From assembly GCF_018812025.1 (NCBI RefSeq), contig NC_063054.1, positions 38,492,896-38,556,895 on the forward strand: a stretch of DNA of 64,000 nt, read 5' to 3'. The DNA is from Megalobrama amblycephala (taxonomy: Eukaryota; Chordata; Actinopteri; Cypriniformes; Xenocyprididae). This document shows, one piece after another, positions 34,284 through 46,861 of the stretch (the stretch's first letter is position 1; the number at the start of each line of letters is the position of its first letter). The translations under genes were made by a program, and so were the position numbers. The notes under the pieces are model-generated. The model was given only the letters and a program-made list of their open reading frames with translations, was not told the origin of the DNA and did not search any database.

Positions 34284-35859
34284 CAGTTGTGGTCAGAATT
34301 AGTAGACCCCTTCATAAATATGATCAAAGATGACTGTAAAAATAAATCTACATTGTTTATCCTTTTGATCTTTAATTTATAAAATTAGCAAAAATCTAAC
34401 CTTTCATTGAAGGTAAAGAATTGAAAGTGGGGGGGAAATAACATTAAGAAATAAATGTTTTTCTCCAAAACACGTTGCCCACAATTATTAGCACCCCTAG
34501 AATTTTTTATGAGTAAAATATCTCTGAAGTATATTCCCATTCATATTTAAATTTTTTGATCCAGGGTGATCATGAACATGAAATTGTCCAGCCATGACTT
34601 CCTGTTGCACAGGAGTATAAACATGAAGAAACAAAAATGCCAAATTCCCTTAATCATTCATCACATTGTGAAAAACCAAAGAATATAGTTCTGATGTGTA
34701 GCAAATGATTGTCTGTAAGAAAATAGCTGAAGCATTGAAAATCCCCATTTCCACTATCAGGGCAATAATTGAGAAGTTCCAATCAACTAAAGATGTTACA
34801 AATCTGCCTGGAAGAGGACGTGTGTCTAAATCATCCTAATGCACAGTGAGGAGGAAAGTTTGAGTGGCCAAAGACTCTCCAAGGATCACAGCTGGAGAAT
34901 TGCAGAGATTAGTTGAGTCTTGAGTCTCAGAAAGCCTTAAAAAAAATAGTCAAAAGCACCTACATCCCCACAAGATGTTCGGGAGGGTTTCAAGAAAAAT
35001 CCTCTGCTCTCATCCAGAAACAATCTCCAGCATATTCAGTTGTCAGTCAAGACTGGAACTTCAAATGGGACAAGCTTCTAAGGTCAGATGAAACTAAAAA
35101 ATGAGCTTTTTGGCAGCAAACCCACCAGATGGGTTTGGTGCACACATGGATAAAAAGTGCCCCATGCCCACGGTTAAATATCCTGCTGGATCTTTAATGT
35201 TGTGGGCCTATTTTTCTGCTGGAGGTCCTGGACAACTTGTTCAGATACATGGCATCGTGGATTCTATCAAATACTAACAGATAAAAATCAAAACCTGACC
35301 GCTTCTGCTAGAAATCTTATAATGGGCTGTGGTTGGATCATCCGTCGGGACAATGATCAAAAACAAACATCAAAACCAGCACAAAAATGTGTCACTGAGC
35401 ACAAAATGAAGCTTCTGACAAGGCCATCCCAGTCCCCTGACCTGAACCCTAAAGAGAATGAGTGGAGTGAACTGAAGAGAAGAAGCACCAACATGGAGCA
35501 GGAATCTGAAGGATCTGGAGAGATTCTGTATGAAGGAATGATCTCTGATCTCTCCTCAGGTGTTCTCCAAACTCATCAGGCGTTATAGAAGAAGACTCAG
35601 AGCTGTTATCTTGGCAAAAGGAGGTTGCAAAAAGTATTGAATAAAAGGGTGCTAATAATTGTGGGCAACGTGTTTTGGAGAAAAACATTTATTTCTTAAT
35701 GTTATTTCCCCCCCACTTTCAATTCTTTACCTTCAATGAAAGGTTAGATTTTTGCAAATTTTATAAATTAAAGATCAAAAGGATAAACAATGCAGATTTA
35801 TTTTTACAGTCATCTTTGATCATATTTATGAAGGGGTCTAATAATTCTGGCCACAACTG
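34284..35859 (+). mobile_element. Tc1/mariner-like DNA transposon, non-autonomous
   Basis: The 1576-bp element is bounded by 213-bp terminal inverted repeats (34284-34496 and 35647-35859), starting cagttgtggtcagaatt and ending ttctggccacaactg, with TA on each side (34282-34283 and 35860-35861). The arms differ at only a few bases. The interior holds a transposase pseudogene. The structure matches long-TIR Tc1-like elements known in fish. Confidence 0.95.
34665..35640 (+). pseudogene. Tc1-like transposase pseudogene
   Basis: Fragments in several frames read as a Tc1 transposase: KIPISTIRAIIEKFQS and NLPGRGRVSKSS (helix-turn-helix region), SPRITAGELQRLVES, FGRVSRK, RSDETK (first catalytic Asp, about 35087), RRDNDQK (second Asp), and PSQSPDLNPKENEW (third acidic residue, Glu), ending AKGGCKKY then TGA. 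The DDE residues survive, but the canonical context is altered (WSDETK to RSDETK, NDPKH to NDQKQ). Multiple stops and frameshifts are present, the start codon region is degraded, and a short segment before IAEALKIP appears deleted. It is not expected to make active protein. Confidence 0.92.
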
Positions 35860-36375
35860 TAAATAGTAAACAAATAAAAATGAATGAATGAATAAATAAG
35901 AATAAATAAATAAAAATAAACAAATAAAAAAATGAATAAATAAATAGAAAAAAATAAATAAAAATGAATGAATGAAAATAAATAATTAAAAATGACTAAA
36001 TTACTAAATAAATTAATAGTAAAAAATAAATAAAAATAATGAATAAATAAATAATGAATTAATTAATTAATTAATTAATGATAGATAAATAAATAAATAA
36101 AATGAATGATAAATAAATAGTATATCAAGAAAAGATAATGAATCAATTAGAATGAATTAATGAAAATAAGTAATGAATGAATAATAAATGAATAAATAGT
36201 AAATAAATAAATAAGAATTAATGAATGAATAAACATAAATAAATAAAAACGGATGGATGAATGAATGAATAATAAATAAAAATAAATAAATAAATGAATG
36301 AATAAATAAATAAATAAATAAATAAAAATTAATAAATGAATCAATAAATGAATTAATTAATTAATAAAAATGCCA

Positions 36376-37104
36376 ACTGGTGTTTCATTTACTTTCTAAA
36401 GTCCTTTAAAACTCTCATTTGGCACTTGGCAAGTATTCATGTACATGAACACATTTGGCTCACGCTGTAATCCAGAGCATCTCATCCCGCAGGTGGCGTG
36501 TGTTTTATCATGTATTCTGTAGGAATCAAACCCATTAGTCTGGTGCTGCTCGTGCAATCTTCTTTTAATTACGCTACAGGAAGCAGTTGAACCAGCACTG
36601 ACCAGCAGAATCCAGCCTGGACCAGCAAACACAGAGATGCTGTCGTGTTCAGGGCTGATGTTCACTTTCAGCTGATTCTGGAGCGGGAACAGCACGTCCG
36701 AGAGCCACAGTCGCACTAATTACAACAGGCAAAGAGGTAAACAGAGCCAGCATGGCGTCCTCTCCCACAAACACACACACTCTATCCATCCACGTTAATC
36801 ACGCAACTCCAAACGACGCGCCGATAAAACGGCATCCTTGAAAATATGAAAATCAATCATGTATGACAACTCATTTAGATTATCAGGAGGAGGGAACAGC
36901 TAAAATTTCAATTACTGAGCAAACAGGCCTCGCTCGGATACGCTTAACCTCTACAGCTGCTGGAGATGCTCGTTCATATTCTTAATGAGTTCTGTGAGAG
37001 AAACAACGTCAATACTGTGAGGACTAACATCCGTTCACTGCTACAGATCAACATTTGAGAAGAGACTCACAGACAAGAAATTCTCGTTTCTATATACAAT
37101 ATAT
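36376..37104. other. single-copy-looking intronic sequence
   Basis: The composition is balanced and there are no repeats shared with the rest of the window. The small minus frame at 36396-36716 has no recognisable domain. Confidence 0.35.
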
Positions 37105-40100
37105 TAAAGAACACTTTACGCCAAAAAGGTTCTATATAGAACTCTAGGGTTCTTGATTTGGGTTTTAAAGAAACTTTATGCCAAAAAATTTCTATATAGA
37201 ACTCTAGGGTTCTTGACTCAATTTTAAAGAACACTTTACGCCAAAAAGGTTCTATATAGAACTCTAGGGTTCTTGATTCAGTTTTAAAGAAACTTTATGC
37301 CAAAAAGGTTCTATATAGAACTCTAGGGTTCTTGATTCAGTTTTAAAGAAACTTTATGCCAAAAAGGTTCTATATAGAACTCTAGGGTTCTTGACTCAGT
37401 TTTAAAGACACTTTATGCCAAAAAATTTCTATATAGAATTCTAGGGTTCTTGACTCAATTTTAAAGAACACTTTATGCCAAAAAAGGTTCTATATAGAAC
37501 TCTAGGGTTCTTGACTCAATTTCAAAGATACTTTATGCCAAAAAGGTTCTATATAGAATTCTAGGGTTCTTGACTCAATTTTAAAGAACACTTTATGCCA
37601 AAAAATTTCTATATAGAACTCTAGGGTTCTTGATTCAGTTATAAAGAAACTTTATGCCAAAAAGGTTCTATATAGAACTCTAGGGTTCTTGACTCAATTT
37701 TAAAGAACACTTTATGCCAAAAAAGGTTCTATATAGAACTATAGGGTTTTTTATTCAGTTTTAAGGAACACTTTATACCAAAAAGGTTGTTTATAGAACT
37801 CTAGGGTTCTTGACTCAATTTCAAAGACACTTTATGCCAAAAAGGTTCTATATACAACTCTAGGGTTCTTGATTCAGTTTTAAGGAACACTTTATGCCAA
37901 AAAGGTTTTATATAGAACTCTAGGGTTCTTGACTCAATTTCAAAGACACTTTATGCCAAAAAGGTTCTATATACAACTCTAGGGTTCTTGATTCAGTTAT
38001 AAAGAAACTTTATGCCAAAAAGGTTCTATATAGAACTCTAGGGTTCTTGATTTGGGTTTTAAAGAACACTTTATGCCAAAAAGGTTCTATATAGAACTCT
38101 AGGGTTCTTGATTTGGGTTTTAAAGAATACTTTATGCCAAAAAGGTTATATATAGAACTCTAGGGTTCTTGATTCAGTTTTAAGGAACACTTTATGCCAA
38201 AAAGGTTCTATATAGAATTCTAGGGTTCTTGATTCAGTTTTAAGGAACACTTTATGCCAAAAAGGTTCTATATAGAACTCTAGGGTTCTTGATTCAGTTT
38301 TAAAGAACACTTTATGCCAAAAAGGTTCTATATAGAACTCTAGGGTTCTTGATTCAGTTTTAAAGAACACTTTATGCCAAAAAGGTTCTATATAGAACTC
38401 TAGGGTTCTTGATTTGGGTTTTAAAGAACACTTTATGCCAAAAAGGTTCTATATAGAACTCTAGGGTTCTTGATTCAGTTTTAAGGAACACTTTATGCCA
38501 AAAAGGTTCTATATAGAATTCTAGGGTTCTTGATTCAGTTTTAAGGAACACTTTATGCCAAAAAGGTTCTATATAGAATTCTAGGGTTCTTGATTCAGTT
38601 TTAAAGAACACTTTATGCCAAAAAGGTTCTATATAGAACTCTAGGGTTCTTGATTTGGGTTTTAAAGAACACTTTATGCCAAAAAGGTTCTATATAGAAC
38701 TCTAGGGTTCTTGATTTGGGTTTTAAAGAAACTTTATGCCAAAAAATTTCTATATAGAACTCTAGGGTTCTTGACTCAATTTTAAAGAACACTTTACGCC
38801 AAAAAGGTTCTATATAGAACTCTAGGGTTCTTGATTCAGTTTTAAAGAAACTTTATGCCAAAAAGGTTCTATATAGAACTCTAGGGTTTTTTATTCAGTT
38901 TTAAGGAACACTTTATGCCAAAAAGGTTCTATACAGAACTCTAGGGTTCTTGACTCAGTTTTAAAGACACTTTATGCCAAAAAATTTCTATATAGAATTC
39001 TAGGGTTCTTGACTCAATTTTAAAGAACACTTTATGCCAAAAAAGGTTCTATATAGAACTCTAGGGTTCTTGACTCAATTTCAAAGATACTTTATGCCAA
39101 AAAGGTTCTATATAGAATTCTAGGGTTCTTGACTCAATTTTAAAGAACACTTTATGCCAAAAAATTTCTATATAGAACTCTAGGGTTCTTGATTCAGTTA
39201 TAAAGAAACTTTATGCCAAAAAGGTTCTATATAGAACTCTAGGGTTCTTGACTCAATTTTAAAGAACACTTTATGCCAAAAAAGGTTCTATATAGAACTA
39301 TAGGGTTTTTTATTCAGTTTTAAGGAACACTTTATACCAAAAAGGTTGTTTATAGAACTCTAGGGTTCTCGACTCAGTTTTAAGGAACACTTTATGCCAA
39401 AAAGGTTCTATATAGAACTCTAGGGTTCTTGACTCAATTTCAAAGACACTTTATGCCAAAAAGGTTCTATATAGAACTCTAGGGTTCTTGATTCAGTTAT
39501 AAAGAAACTTTATGCCAAAAAGGTTCTATATAGAACTCTAGGGTTCTTGATTCAGTTTTAAAGAACACTTTATGCCAAAAAGGTTCTATATAGAACTCTA
39601 GGGTTCTTGATTTGGGTTTTAAAGAACACTTTATGCCAAAAAGGTTCTATATAGAACTCTAGGGTTCTTGATTTGGGTTTTAAAGAACACTTTATGCCAA
39701 AAAGGTTCTATATAGAACTCTAGGGTTCTTGATTTGGGTTTTAAAGAACACTTTATGCCAAAAAGGTTCTATATAGAACTCTAGGGTTCTTGATTCAGTT
39801 TTAAGGAACACTTTATGCCAAAAAGGTTCTATATAGAATTCTAGGGTTCTTGATTCAGTTTTAAGGAACACTTTATGCCAAAAAGGTTCTATATAGAACT
39901 CTAGGGTTCTTGATTCAGTTTTAAAGAACACATTATGCCAAAAAGGTTCTATATAGAACTCTAGGGTTCTTGATTTGGGTTTTAAAGAACACTTTATGCC
40001 AAAAAGGTTCTATATAGAACTCTAGGGTTCTTGATTCAGTTTTAAGGAACACTTTATGCCAAAAAGGTTCTATATAGAATTCTAGGGTTCTTGATTCAGT

Positions 40101-40158
40101 TTTAAGGAACACTTTATGCCAAAAAAGGTTCTATATAGAACTCTAGGGTTCTTGACTC
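37105..40158 (+). repeat. 60-bp minisatellite, about 51 units
   Basis: Each 60-bp unit reads aagaacactttatgcc, aaaaaggttctatatagaac, tctagggttcttgattcag. Units differ at a few positions (gactcaa/gattcag/gatttggg; ggttct/atttct). Distinctive variant units (ggttgtttatagaac) recur at 37785 and 39344, an offset of 1559 or about 26 units, so half the array is a duplicate of the other. Each unit contains the self-complementary GGTTCTATATAGAAC. Minus-strand frames reading LEFYIEPFWHK repeats are artefacts of a stop-free 60-bp period. Confidence 0.97.
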
Positions 40159-40165
40159 ATAAAAT

Positions 40166-41310
40166 GGTTCTATGTAAGGAGAAATGTCTCAAATGATTGC
40201 ATAATAATTTCATGTTTAACAGGTCATTTCATGAGTGGTCTAAAGCCATGTCTGCTCTCTTTGACTCCTTTTAGAAAACAGCAACTCTCAACAACTGTGT
40301 CTATATAGCACTCTATACAATACAGATTGTTTCAAAGCAGCTTCACAGTAGTAAACAGGAAAGTAACAGTGTTAATGTTGTTAATGACTCCTGCAAGAAA
40401 CATACAGACATGATATTGCATGTAACCTTTAAACAGGGCCACACTGCTGACTATAATGGCAAGCTGCTTGATTTTAATGCAGTTCTGTCTTCAGCAATGC
40501 AATAAAGACATTTTTTCATTATGGAAAAGCTGTGATTTATAATATAGGGACAGGAAGTGCACTCAATATCAGACGAGCAAAAGGCACCTTGGGGAATTTT
40601 ATGATCCATGACGAGACATCCTGGATCATTTCAGTTGTATGCAAGTGTCAGTGCATATTAATATCGGCCTCAGTCCAATGCAGAGAGCGGTACACCTTCA
40701 CAGGAAGATCATTTAATCTTCTTCCTGCTGGGGCTTCCTCTGCCGCCGACACTGCAATCCTAAATACAGCCTCCTGTGAAAGGAGCGGCAGAGCGAACTG
40801 TGCTTCACGCTCCAGAGAACGACAGAGACGCTAGAGATTCGGCTTGAACGTAGATATACTTGAGTGAGCAGGCAGGACTGATTTATGTTATTTACACCTG
40901 AGTGCAGCCAAGAAATATTAGAGAAGCTTCTTTCCGCCAAAAATAAAAATGGTAATTGTGACTTTTTAATCACACAATTCTGACTTTTTCTCACAATTCC
41001 GAGTTTATATCTCGCAATTCTGACTTTGCAATTTTTCCTTCACTCTAAGAAAGAGCCAAGAGCTATATATACATGAACAATAAACAATATATTTCCTCAG
41101 ATAAACCCATAGACAGATGCTGCCAAAGGAGCTCCCAGAAACGTGTGTGACTCGTACTCAGTGTAATTAAACTCTTTTTTCATTTTCATGTTTAATTATA
41201 TTCTGAACTTATGCACAACACTAAGATAATTGAGTGAAGTTGCAATCTAAGTTGTAACGGGAACCACAATCCATCTTAATCATCAGTTTTGAACCAAATA
41301 TAAACTCATA
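40166..41310. other. repeat remnant then unassigned sequence
   Basis: Bases 40166-40222 are the dispersed repeat end also seen inverted at 32833. Bases 40300-40420 (atacagattgtttcaaagc) look like an old dispersed repeat. The rest, to 41310, is unassigned. Confidence 0.4.
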
Positions 41311-41323
41311 CTGTAGATTTATA

Positions 41324-41362
<39 letters not shown>
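41324..41362 (+). repeat. (CA)n microsatellite
   Basis: An uninterrupted ca run. A second, interrupted CA tract is at 41475-41508. Confidence 0.98.
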
Positions 41363-41367
<5 letters not shown>

Positions 41368-41540
41368 GCAAGATCAGCTTCCTCAGTCCATGACTGAAGC
41401 TCAATTTGCATACTATCCATACTATATAACCTGCTAGATAAGGATCAGTGGCAGATTTATTACCAAATATGCTTACACAAACACACACACATACACACAC
41501 ACACACACGAAGAGATGCCAATGCACAGATAACATAATTC

Positions 41541-41596
41541 AATTATATTTGCACACACACATATATGCTATATTAATATTAATGTATAATATTTTA

Positions 41597-41676
<80 letters not shown>

Positions 41677-41765
41677 CAATGCTAAATTAATATTAATATA
41701 ACAAATATATAAATTAAAATTAATATTAACATAGCATATATGTGTGTGTGTGTGCAAATATAATT
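41541..41765. repeat. large AT/CA palindrome around a (TA)n tract
   Basis: The left arm (aattatatttgcacacacac, atatatgctatattaatatt) is repeated inverted at the right end (aatattaacatagcatatat, gtgtgtgtgtgcaaatataa). The centre is a (TA)n run of about 76 bp (41600-41675). A second (TA)n run at 41860-41915 is followed by a partial duplicate of the right arm. Confidence 0.9.
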
Positions 41766-41854
41766 TAATTAAATACTACAAATATTTGTTTTATTAATAT
41801 TAATTTATTATATATTTTATTTAAATATTCAGTATTTTAATTATTAAATATATA

Positions 41855-41920
<66 letters not shown>

Positions 41921-42097
41921 TGCTAAATTAATGTTAACATAACAAATATTAAAATATAATACATTAATTTTAATATAGTATATATAATTAATTAAATAAA
42001 TAATAAAATAATAAAGTAAAAATAAATATATAAATTATATTATTCATGTTGACCTATTTCTTCTTGTTATTTTATTCATTTATTATTATATATACAG

Positions 42098-42485
42098 TAC
42101 CTGTCAAACGTTTGGAAACAAGTTTGGAAAGAGTCTATTTGATCAAAAATACAGTAAAAATTGTGAAATATTATTCCAGTGTAAATCAGCTGTTTTCTAT
42201 GTGAATATATAGTAATTTTTTAATAATATGAATTTTCAGCATCATTACTCCAGTCTTCAGTGTCACATGATCCTTCAGAAATCATTCTAATATGATGATT
42301 TGATGCTCAAGAAACATTTATGATTATTATCAATGTTGATAATAAAACTTAATATATTCGAAAACAGAAATTTGTAATGATATTTCATTGTTTTACTGTA
42401 TTTTTGGTGAAATAAATGCAGTCTTGGTGAGTCTTTCTTTCAAAAACATTATAAAATTGTAATGTTTCCAAACTTTTGACAGGTA
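42098..42485 (+). mobile_element. best-bounded copy of the 'gatcaaaaatacagtaaa' element
   Basis: Its 22-bp terminal inverted repeats differ at one base: tacctgtcaaacgtttgg at the left and ccaaacttttgacaggta at the right. If the outer TA is read as the target duplication, this fits a TA-inserting, Tc1/mariner-like MITE. The interior has the family's diagnostic words (cttcagtgtcacatgatcct, ttcagaaatcattctaatat). It has no coding capacity. Confidence 0.9.
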
Positions 42486-43282
42486 AAACAACAGACAAAA
42501 TTGACCATATATGTATTCACAAACCTATGCAAGTACAAGTTGTTACCAGTATGCCAAACATGTCTGAATGATGTACTATTTCGCATTTTGAGTAAGAGTA
42601 AGTTGTAAAAAATAAATGTGAGTTTTTAAATGCATATAAAAACCTAAATGTTTAATGCTAATCTTCACCACACAAACACTGCAGGACACATTCCCATCAG
42701 TGAAGTACATACAGTGTGTATTAGAAATATGCAAATTGGAACACAGCTTGTTAAATCCAACTTAATAGTAAAAGATTGAAGCAGCACCTGCACCTAATAG
42801 ATACTGCAGAAGTGTGTTTGATGACGGCAAATAAATGTGCTTCAGCTTCATGAAAGTGACGGATGGCTCTCGGAAAACAAACGGGTCCTTAGAGAGCGAA
42901 AAATACTATTAAAGTTACAACTATAAAACAGTTTTATGGGCGTGAAGGCCGGCTATAGGTCTGCCAGACCCCATGATCCACCTGGAGAGATGATGAGCGT
43001 GTCTAACAACACGCTTCCATCACGGAGACGACGCGTCTGACACACACGTGTGCTTCTCCACACACAACACAACCTGAGCGCTCGAGTGAAGGGCTGCAGG
43101 GGAAGACAGGAACAGAGCGATTATATGTATAACATATGCTGACATACAGTTGTGCTTTCAGAATGGTAACACGGTTGACACTTCTACAGTTTAATTAGCA
43201 AAATATCAGCTAATTAACCAGCCTGCCTGATGTATGAGTCTGTTACTACATACAATAAATCATTAGATAAATGAAGGGGACT
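42486..43282. other. single-copy-looking intronic sequence
   Basis: Bases 42820-43140 have balanced composition and contain CpGs. No exon is recognised. Confidence 0.35.
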
Positions 43283-43705
43283 TCAGGAGTTCAAACTTTT
43301 TTGAAGTTTGGGTCAGTAAGAAGTCTCTTCCGCTCACCAAGACTGCATTTATTTGTTCAAAAATGCAGTAAAAATTGTGAAATATTTTTACAATTTAAAA
43401 TAACTCTTTTCTATGTGAATATATAGTAAAGTGTAATTTATTCCTGTGATCAAAGATGAATTTTCAGAGTCACATGATCCTTCAGAAATCATTCTAATAT
43501 GATGATTTGCTGCTCAAGAAACATTTATGATTATTATCAATGTTGAAAACAGTCATATTTTTGTGGAAACTGTGATACATTTTATTTTTCAGGTTTCTTT
43601 GTTGAATAGAAAGTTCAAAAGAACAACACTTATTTGAAATAGAATCTTCTCTAACTTTATAAATGACTTTACTGTCACTTTTGATGCATCCTTGATGAAT
43701 AATAT
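43283..43705 (+). mobile_element. 'gatcaaaaatacagtaaa' element
   Basis: It begins near ttgaagtttgggtcagtaag and carries tcaccaagactgcatttatt, tcacatgatccttcagaaat and tttgatgcatccttgatgaa. It ends in a TA/CA microsatellite (43700-43760). Confidence 0.88.
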
Positions 43706-43764
43706 ATATATATACATATACATACACACACATATATATATATATATATATTTATATATTTACA

Positions 43765-44420
43765 TATATGTATACGCTTAAAACAAGAAGCAATCAGCCA
43801 AAGATCTTAAAAAACAAGTAAATGCCTCTTGTTCTTGTTTCAATGTTTAGATATTTGAAAAGGGCAACACAGCAACAATAGTGGAAAATAATGCAGTAAT
43901 TTGCATGATTTATTCATGCTGTGGTGCATGCTGGGAACTGGAGTCCTGCTGTTATAGGCTACAGCAAAGAGAACAGAAACGGTGAAGAAGGTGAAGAAAA
44001 GCCTCCAGAATTCTCAGTGTGTGTTAGTGAGAGGGTCCTGAACGCCTGTGGCTCCGTCTCTCTTTCGTTTTCACGGGAAAGGTGGCGTTCCTGCGAGGAG
44101 AGAGTTGGTGCGGGGCGGGAGATTCTCTCCTGAGGCTCGGCAGCTATTTCAGGCACAGAGTAATCACTCCACGTTTGATCAAAGCAACAACACACACACA
44201 CACTCCTGCACCCACACATGGCCTCCGCAGAGAACGCAACCTTTTCTGATCCGTGCTGGCCATTCATAATTAATAACATTCATGTTTGAGAAGGAGCAGT
44301 TGAGCAAAGCTAGGATGAAAGTCGGACTGCAGACCATAATGCACTGCGCTCGCAGTTTGTGCATGCAAAATGAGCAGTCTAAGTGCCCGCTAATTAGGGC
44401 CAAAGTAAAAACTCATTTCG
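43765..44420. other. unassigned intronic sequence
   Basis: Bases 43915-44400 are relatively GC-rich with overlapping small frames on both strands, none recognisable. It could be regulatory. Confidence 0.35.
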
Positions 44421-44429
44421 TCACGTCAG

Positions 44430-45350
44430 CTGTGCACATATGCATTCATCTGTGATTGGATGAAAAAACAGTAAATATACAACTCTGATGCAGCTTTCAA
44501 ATCTCATTGGTGCATATGCACATGCAATCAATTTTATTTTGATTATTATTTTAAAAAATATATATTACATTTAGGGCTTCTCTCCAATGAAGGAAAGTCT
44601 TGAGACATTATATGGATGAAATATGATGCAGCTGAGATATTACAGAGCTTTACTAAACAGTACAAAACTGCATTCTGGACATTAAGTTGTGCCGTATTAT
44701 TTCAGTTAAATAATTAAATATTTTATGTTTGCATATCCACAAACATTTATTTAATTTAAACAAAAACAACAACTTTAAAAGCCCAGAATGCAGATTTGCA
44801 GTTTTTATTTAAACTAAATAATTAAATATTTTATGTCTGCATGTGCATATACGAAATAGGTAATACAAAATGTAATGTGCTAATACGAAAGAGCTTTAAT
44901 ATCTAATTTTTGCATGTGCATATGCAAACATAAAATATTTAATATTTGCATTTAATTTAATTCAACAAAAAAGGACAAATGCACAGTTATATTTTTATTC
45001 AAATACGTCTCTTATAGGAGAGAATCCCTATAAGAGACGTATTTGAATAAAAATATAATATTGATGAGATATTAAAGCACTTCCCTACTAAACAAACAAA
45101 CGGCAAACCTGCATTCTGGACATTAAGTTGTTGTTTTTTAATTTAAATTAAATAATTGAATTTTTTATGTTTGCATGTGCGAATGCTGTTTAGTAGGAAA
45201 TGCATATGCAAACATAAAATATGTAATATTTACATTTAATTTGACTTAAAAAATGTATTCATGACTTGAGATATAGTGTGATATTGATAAATCGATGAGA
45301 TATTAAAGCACTTTCATAAACAGCTCAAACCTGCATTCTGGACATAAACC
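44430..45350. repeat. AT-rich block of short inverted and direct repeats, with a perfect hairpin
   Basis: The words gcattctggacattaagttg (44670, 45110), tgcatatgcaaacataaaat and ttaaataattaaatatttta recur in both orientations. At its centre lies a perfect inverted repeat, 44988-45018 and 45027-45057 (31-bp arms, 8-bp loop). Confidence 0.8.
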
Positions 45351-45736
45351 GCATGCGTTTCATATCCCGAGGTCTGATACGCTCAATTAAATCGGTGAAA
45401 TCTTTCAAGCGTAATGAAGGGACCATCTCAGACGTGACGCCGGTAAACGCACTGGTATTTGATGCTTCAACAGAAACGGAAAGTGGCCCGAGCAGGACTG
45501 GAGGGGATTTCAGCCAATTAACTCACAGCACTGCTTAACAAAACAGAAGGAATTAGCATGAGAAAAAGAGTCGGATAGAGGGAGAACACAGAATGTCCAT
45601 TGTGCAGAAAAATGATGTCAGGGAAGAGTGGACAGCTTCAACAATTTCACTGCGACTGACCAGCTAAACCAGAACCAGTTCAGTCTGAAACCAGGTTCAA
45701 CGAGTTCAGCTGACGTCCAGACACAGGAGAAATGTT
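45351..45736. other. unassigned intronic sequence
   Basis: A short balanced-composition stretch. A 61-codon plus frame at its start is unrecognised. Confidence 0.35.
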
Positions 45737-46556
45737 TATTCATTCGAGAGATTCGTTTACTAATGAAACAAGTGAAGTCTTTATGAGTGAGTCATTGAAT
45801 CATTCATTCAAGAGATTCGTTCAAAAACGCTGATTCATCCAGTAATGAAACAAGTGAAGTATTCATGAGTGAGTCATTGATTCATTCACTGAAGAGATTC
45901 AGCAAAAACGCTGATTCATCAAGTAATGAAACAAGTGAAGTCTTTATGAGTCATTGAATTGTTCACTCAAGAGATTCATTCAAAAAACACTGATTCATCC
46001 AGTTATGAAACAAGTGAAGTATTTGTGAGTGAATCATTGAATCGTTCACTCGAAAGATTCATTCAAAAACGCAGATTCATCCAGTAATGAAACAAGTGAA
46101 GTCTTTATGAGTGAGTCATTGAATCATTCATTCAAGAGATTTGTTCAAAAACGCTGATTCATCCAGTAATAAAACAAGTGAAGTATTCATGAGTGAGTCA
46201 TTGAATCATTCATTCAAGAGATTTGTTCAAAAACGCTGATTCATCCAGTAATGAAACAAGAGAAATCTTTAAAAGTGAGTCATTGAATCATTCATTCAAG
46301 AGATTTGTTCAAAAACGCTGATTCATCCAGTAATGAAACAAAATAAATCTGAATCACTGAATCATTAATTCAAGAGATTTGTTCACAAACACTGATTCAT
46401 CCAGTAATGAAACAAGTGAAGTCTTTATGAGTGAATCATTGAATCATTCACTCAAGAGATTTGTTCAAAAACGCTGATTCATCCAGTAATGAAACAAGTG
46501 AAGTATTCATGAGTGAGTCATTGAATCATTAATTCGAGAGATTCGTTCAGAAACAC
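45737..46556 (+). repeat. 82-bp satellite array, locus 2 (about 10 units)
   Basis: It is the same unit as at 11196-13108 (tgagtcattgaatcattcat, gattcatccagtaatgaaac) but more diverged between units, with several short deletions. Confidence 0.95.
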
Positions 46557-46816
46557 TAAATAGATTAATTTAAATAGATAATGTAAATAAACGTAAATAA
46601 ATAAATGAATCTCTGAATAAATAATTTAAAACTACACTACTATAGTGAGTAGAAAAAAAAAGGAATAAAACTAAAGAGTTTCCAAATAATATTTTACACA
46701 TCTATGAAACACATTTTTTCACAGTATTAAATGGTTCTTTACATATGAAAATATAAAGCCAGCGATTAAAAAGGACACAGTGTAAAAAAAAAATAAAAAA
46801 AAAAAAATAAATAAAA

Positions 46817-46861
<45 letters not shown>

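Larger units (their letters stand above)
34131..36375. repeat. AATG/AAAT microsatellite field split by the Tc1 element
   Basis: Degenerate aatgaatgaataaataaa tracts occupy 34131-34281 and 35870-36375. The Tc1-like transposon is inserted between them at a TA. Confidence 0.9.

Noticed and set aside
34913..35588. Functional Tc1 transposase
   Set aside because: The reading requires several frame changes and stops, and the N-terminal part is deleted. Annotated as a pseudogene.
38146..39931. Repeated LEFYIEPFWHK open frames on minus
   Set aside because: They are direct read-through of the 60-bp tandem unit. Each frame ends where a unit has an indel.
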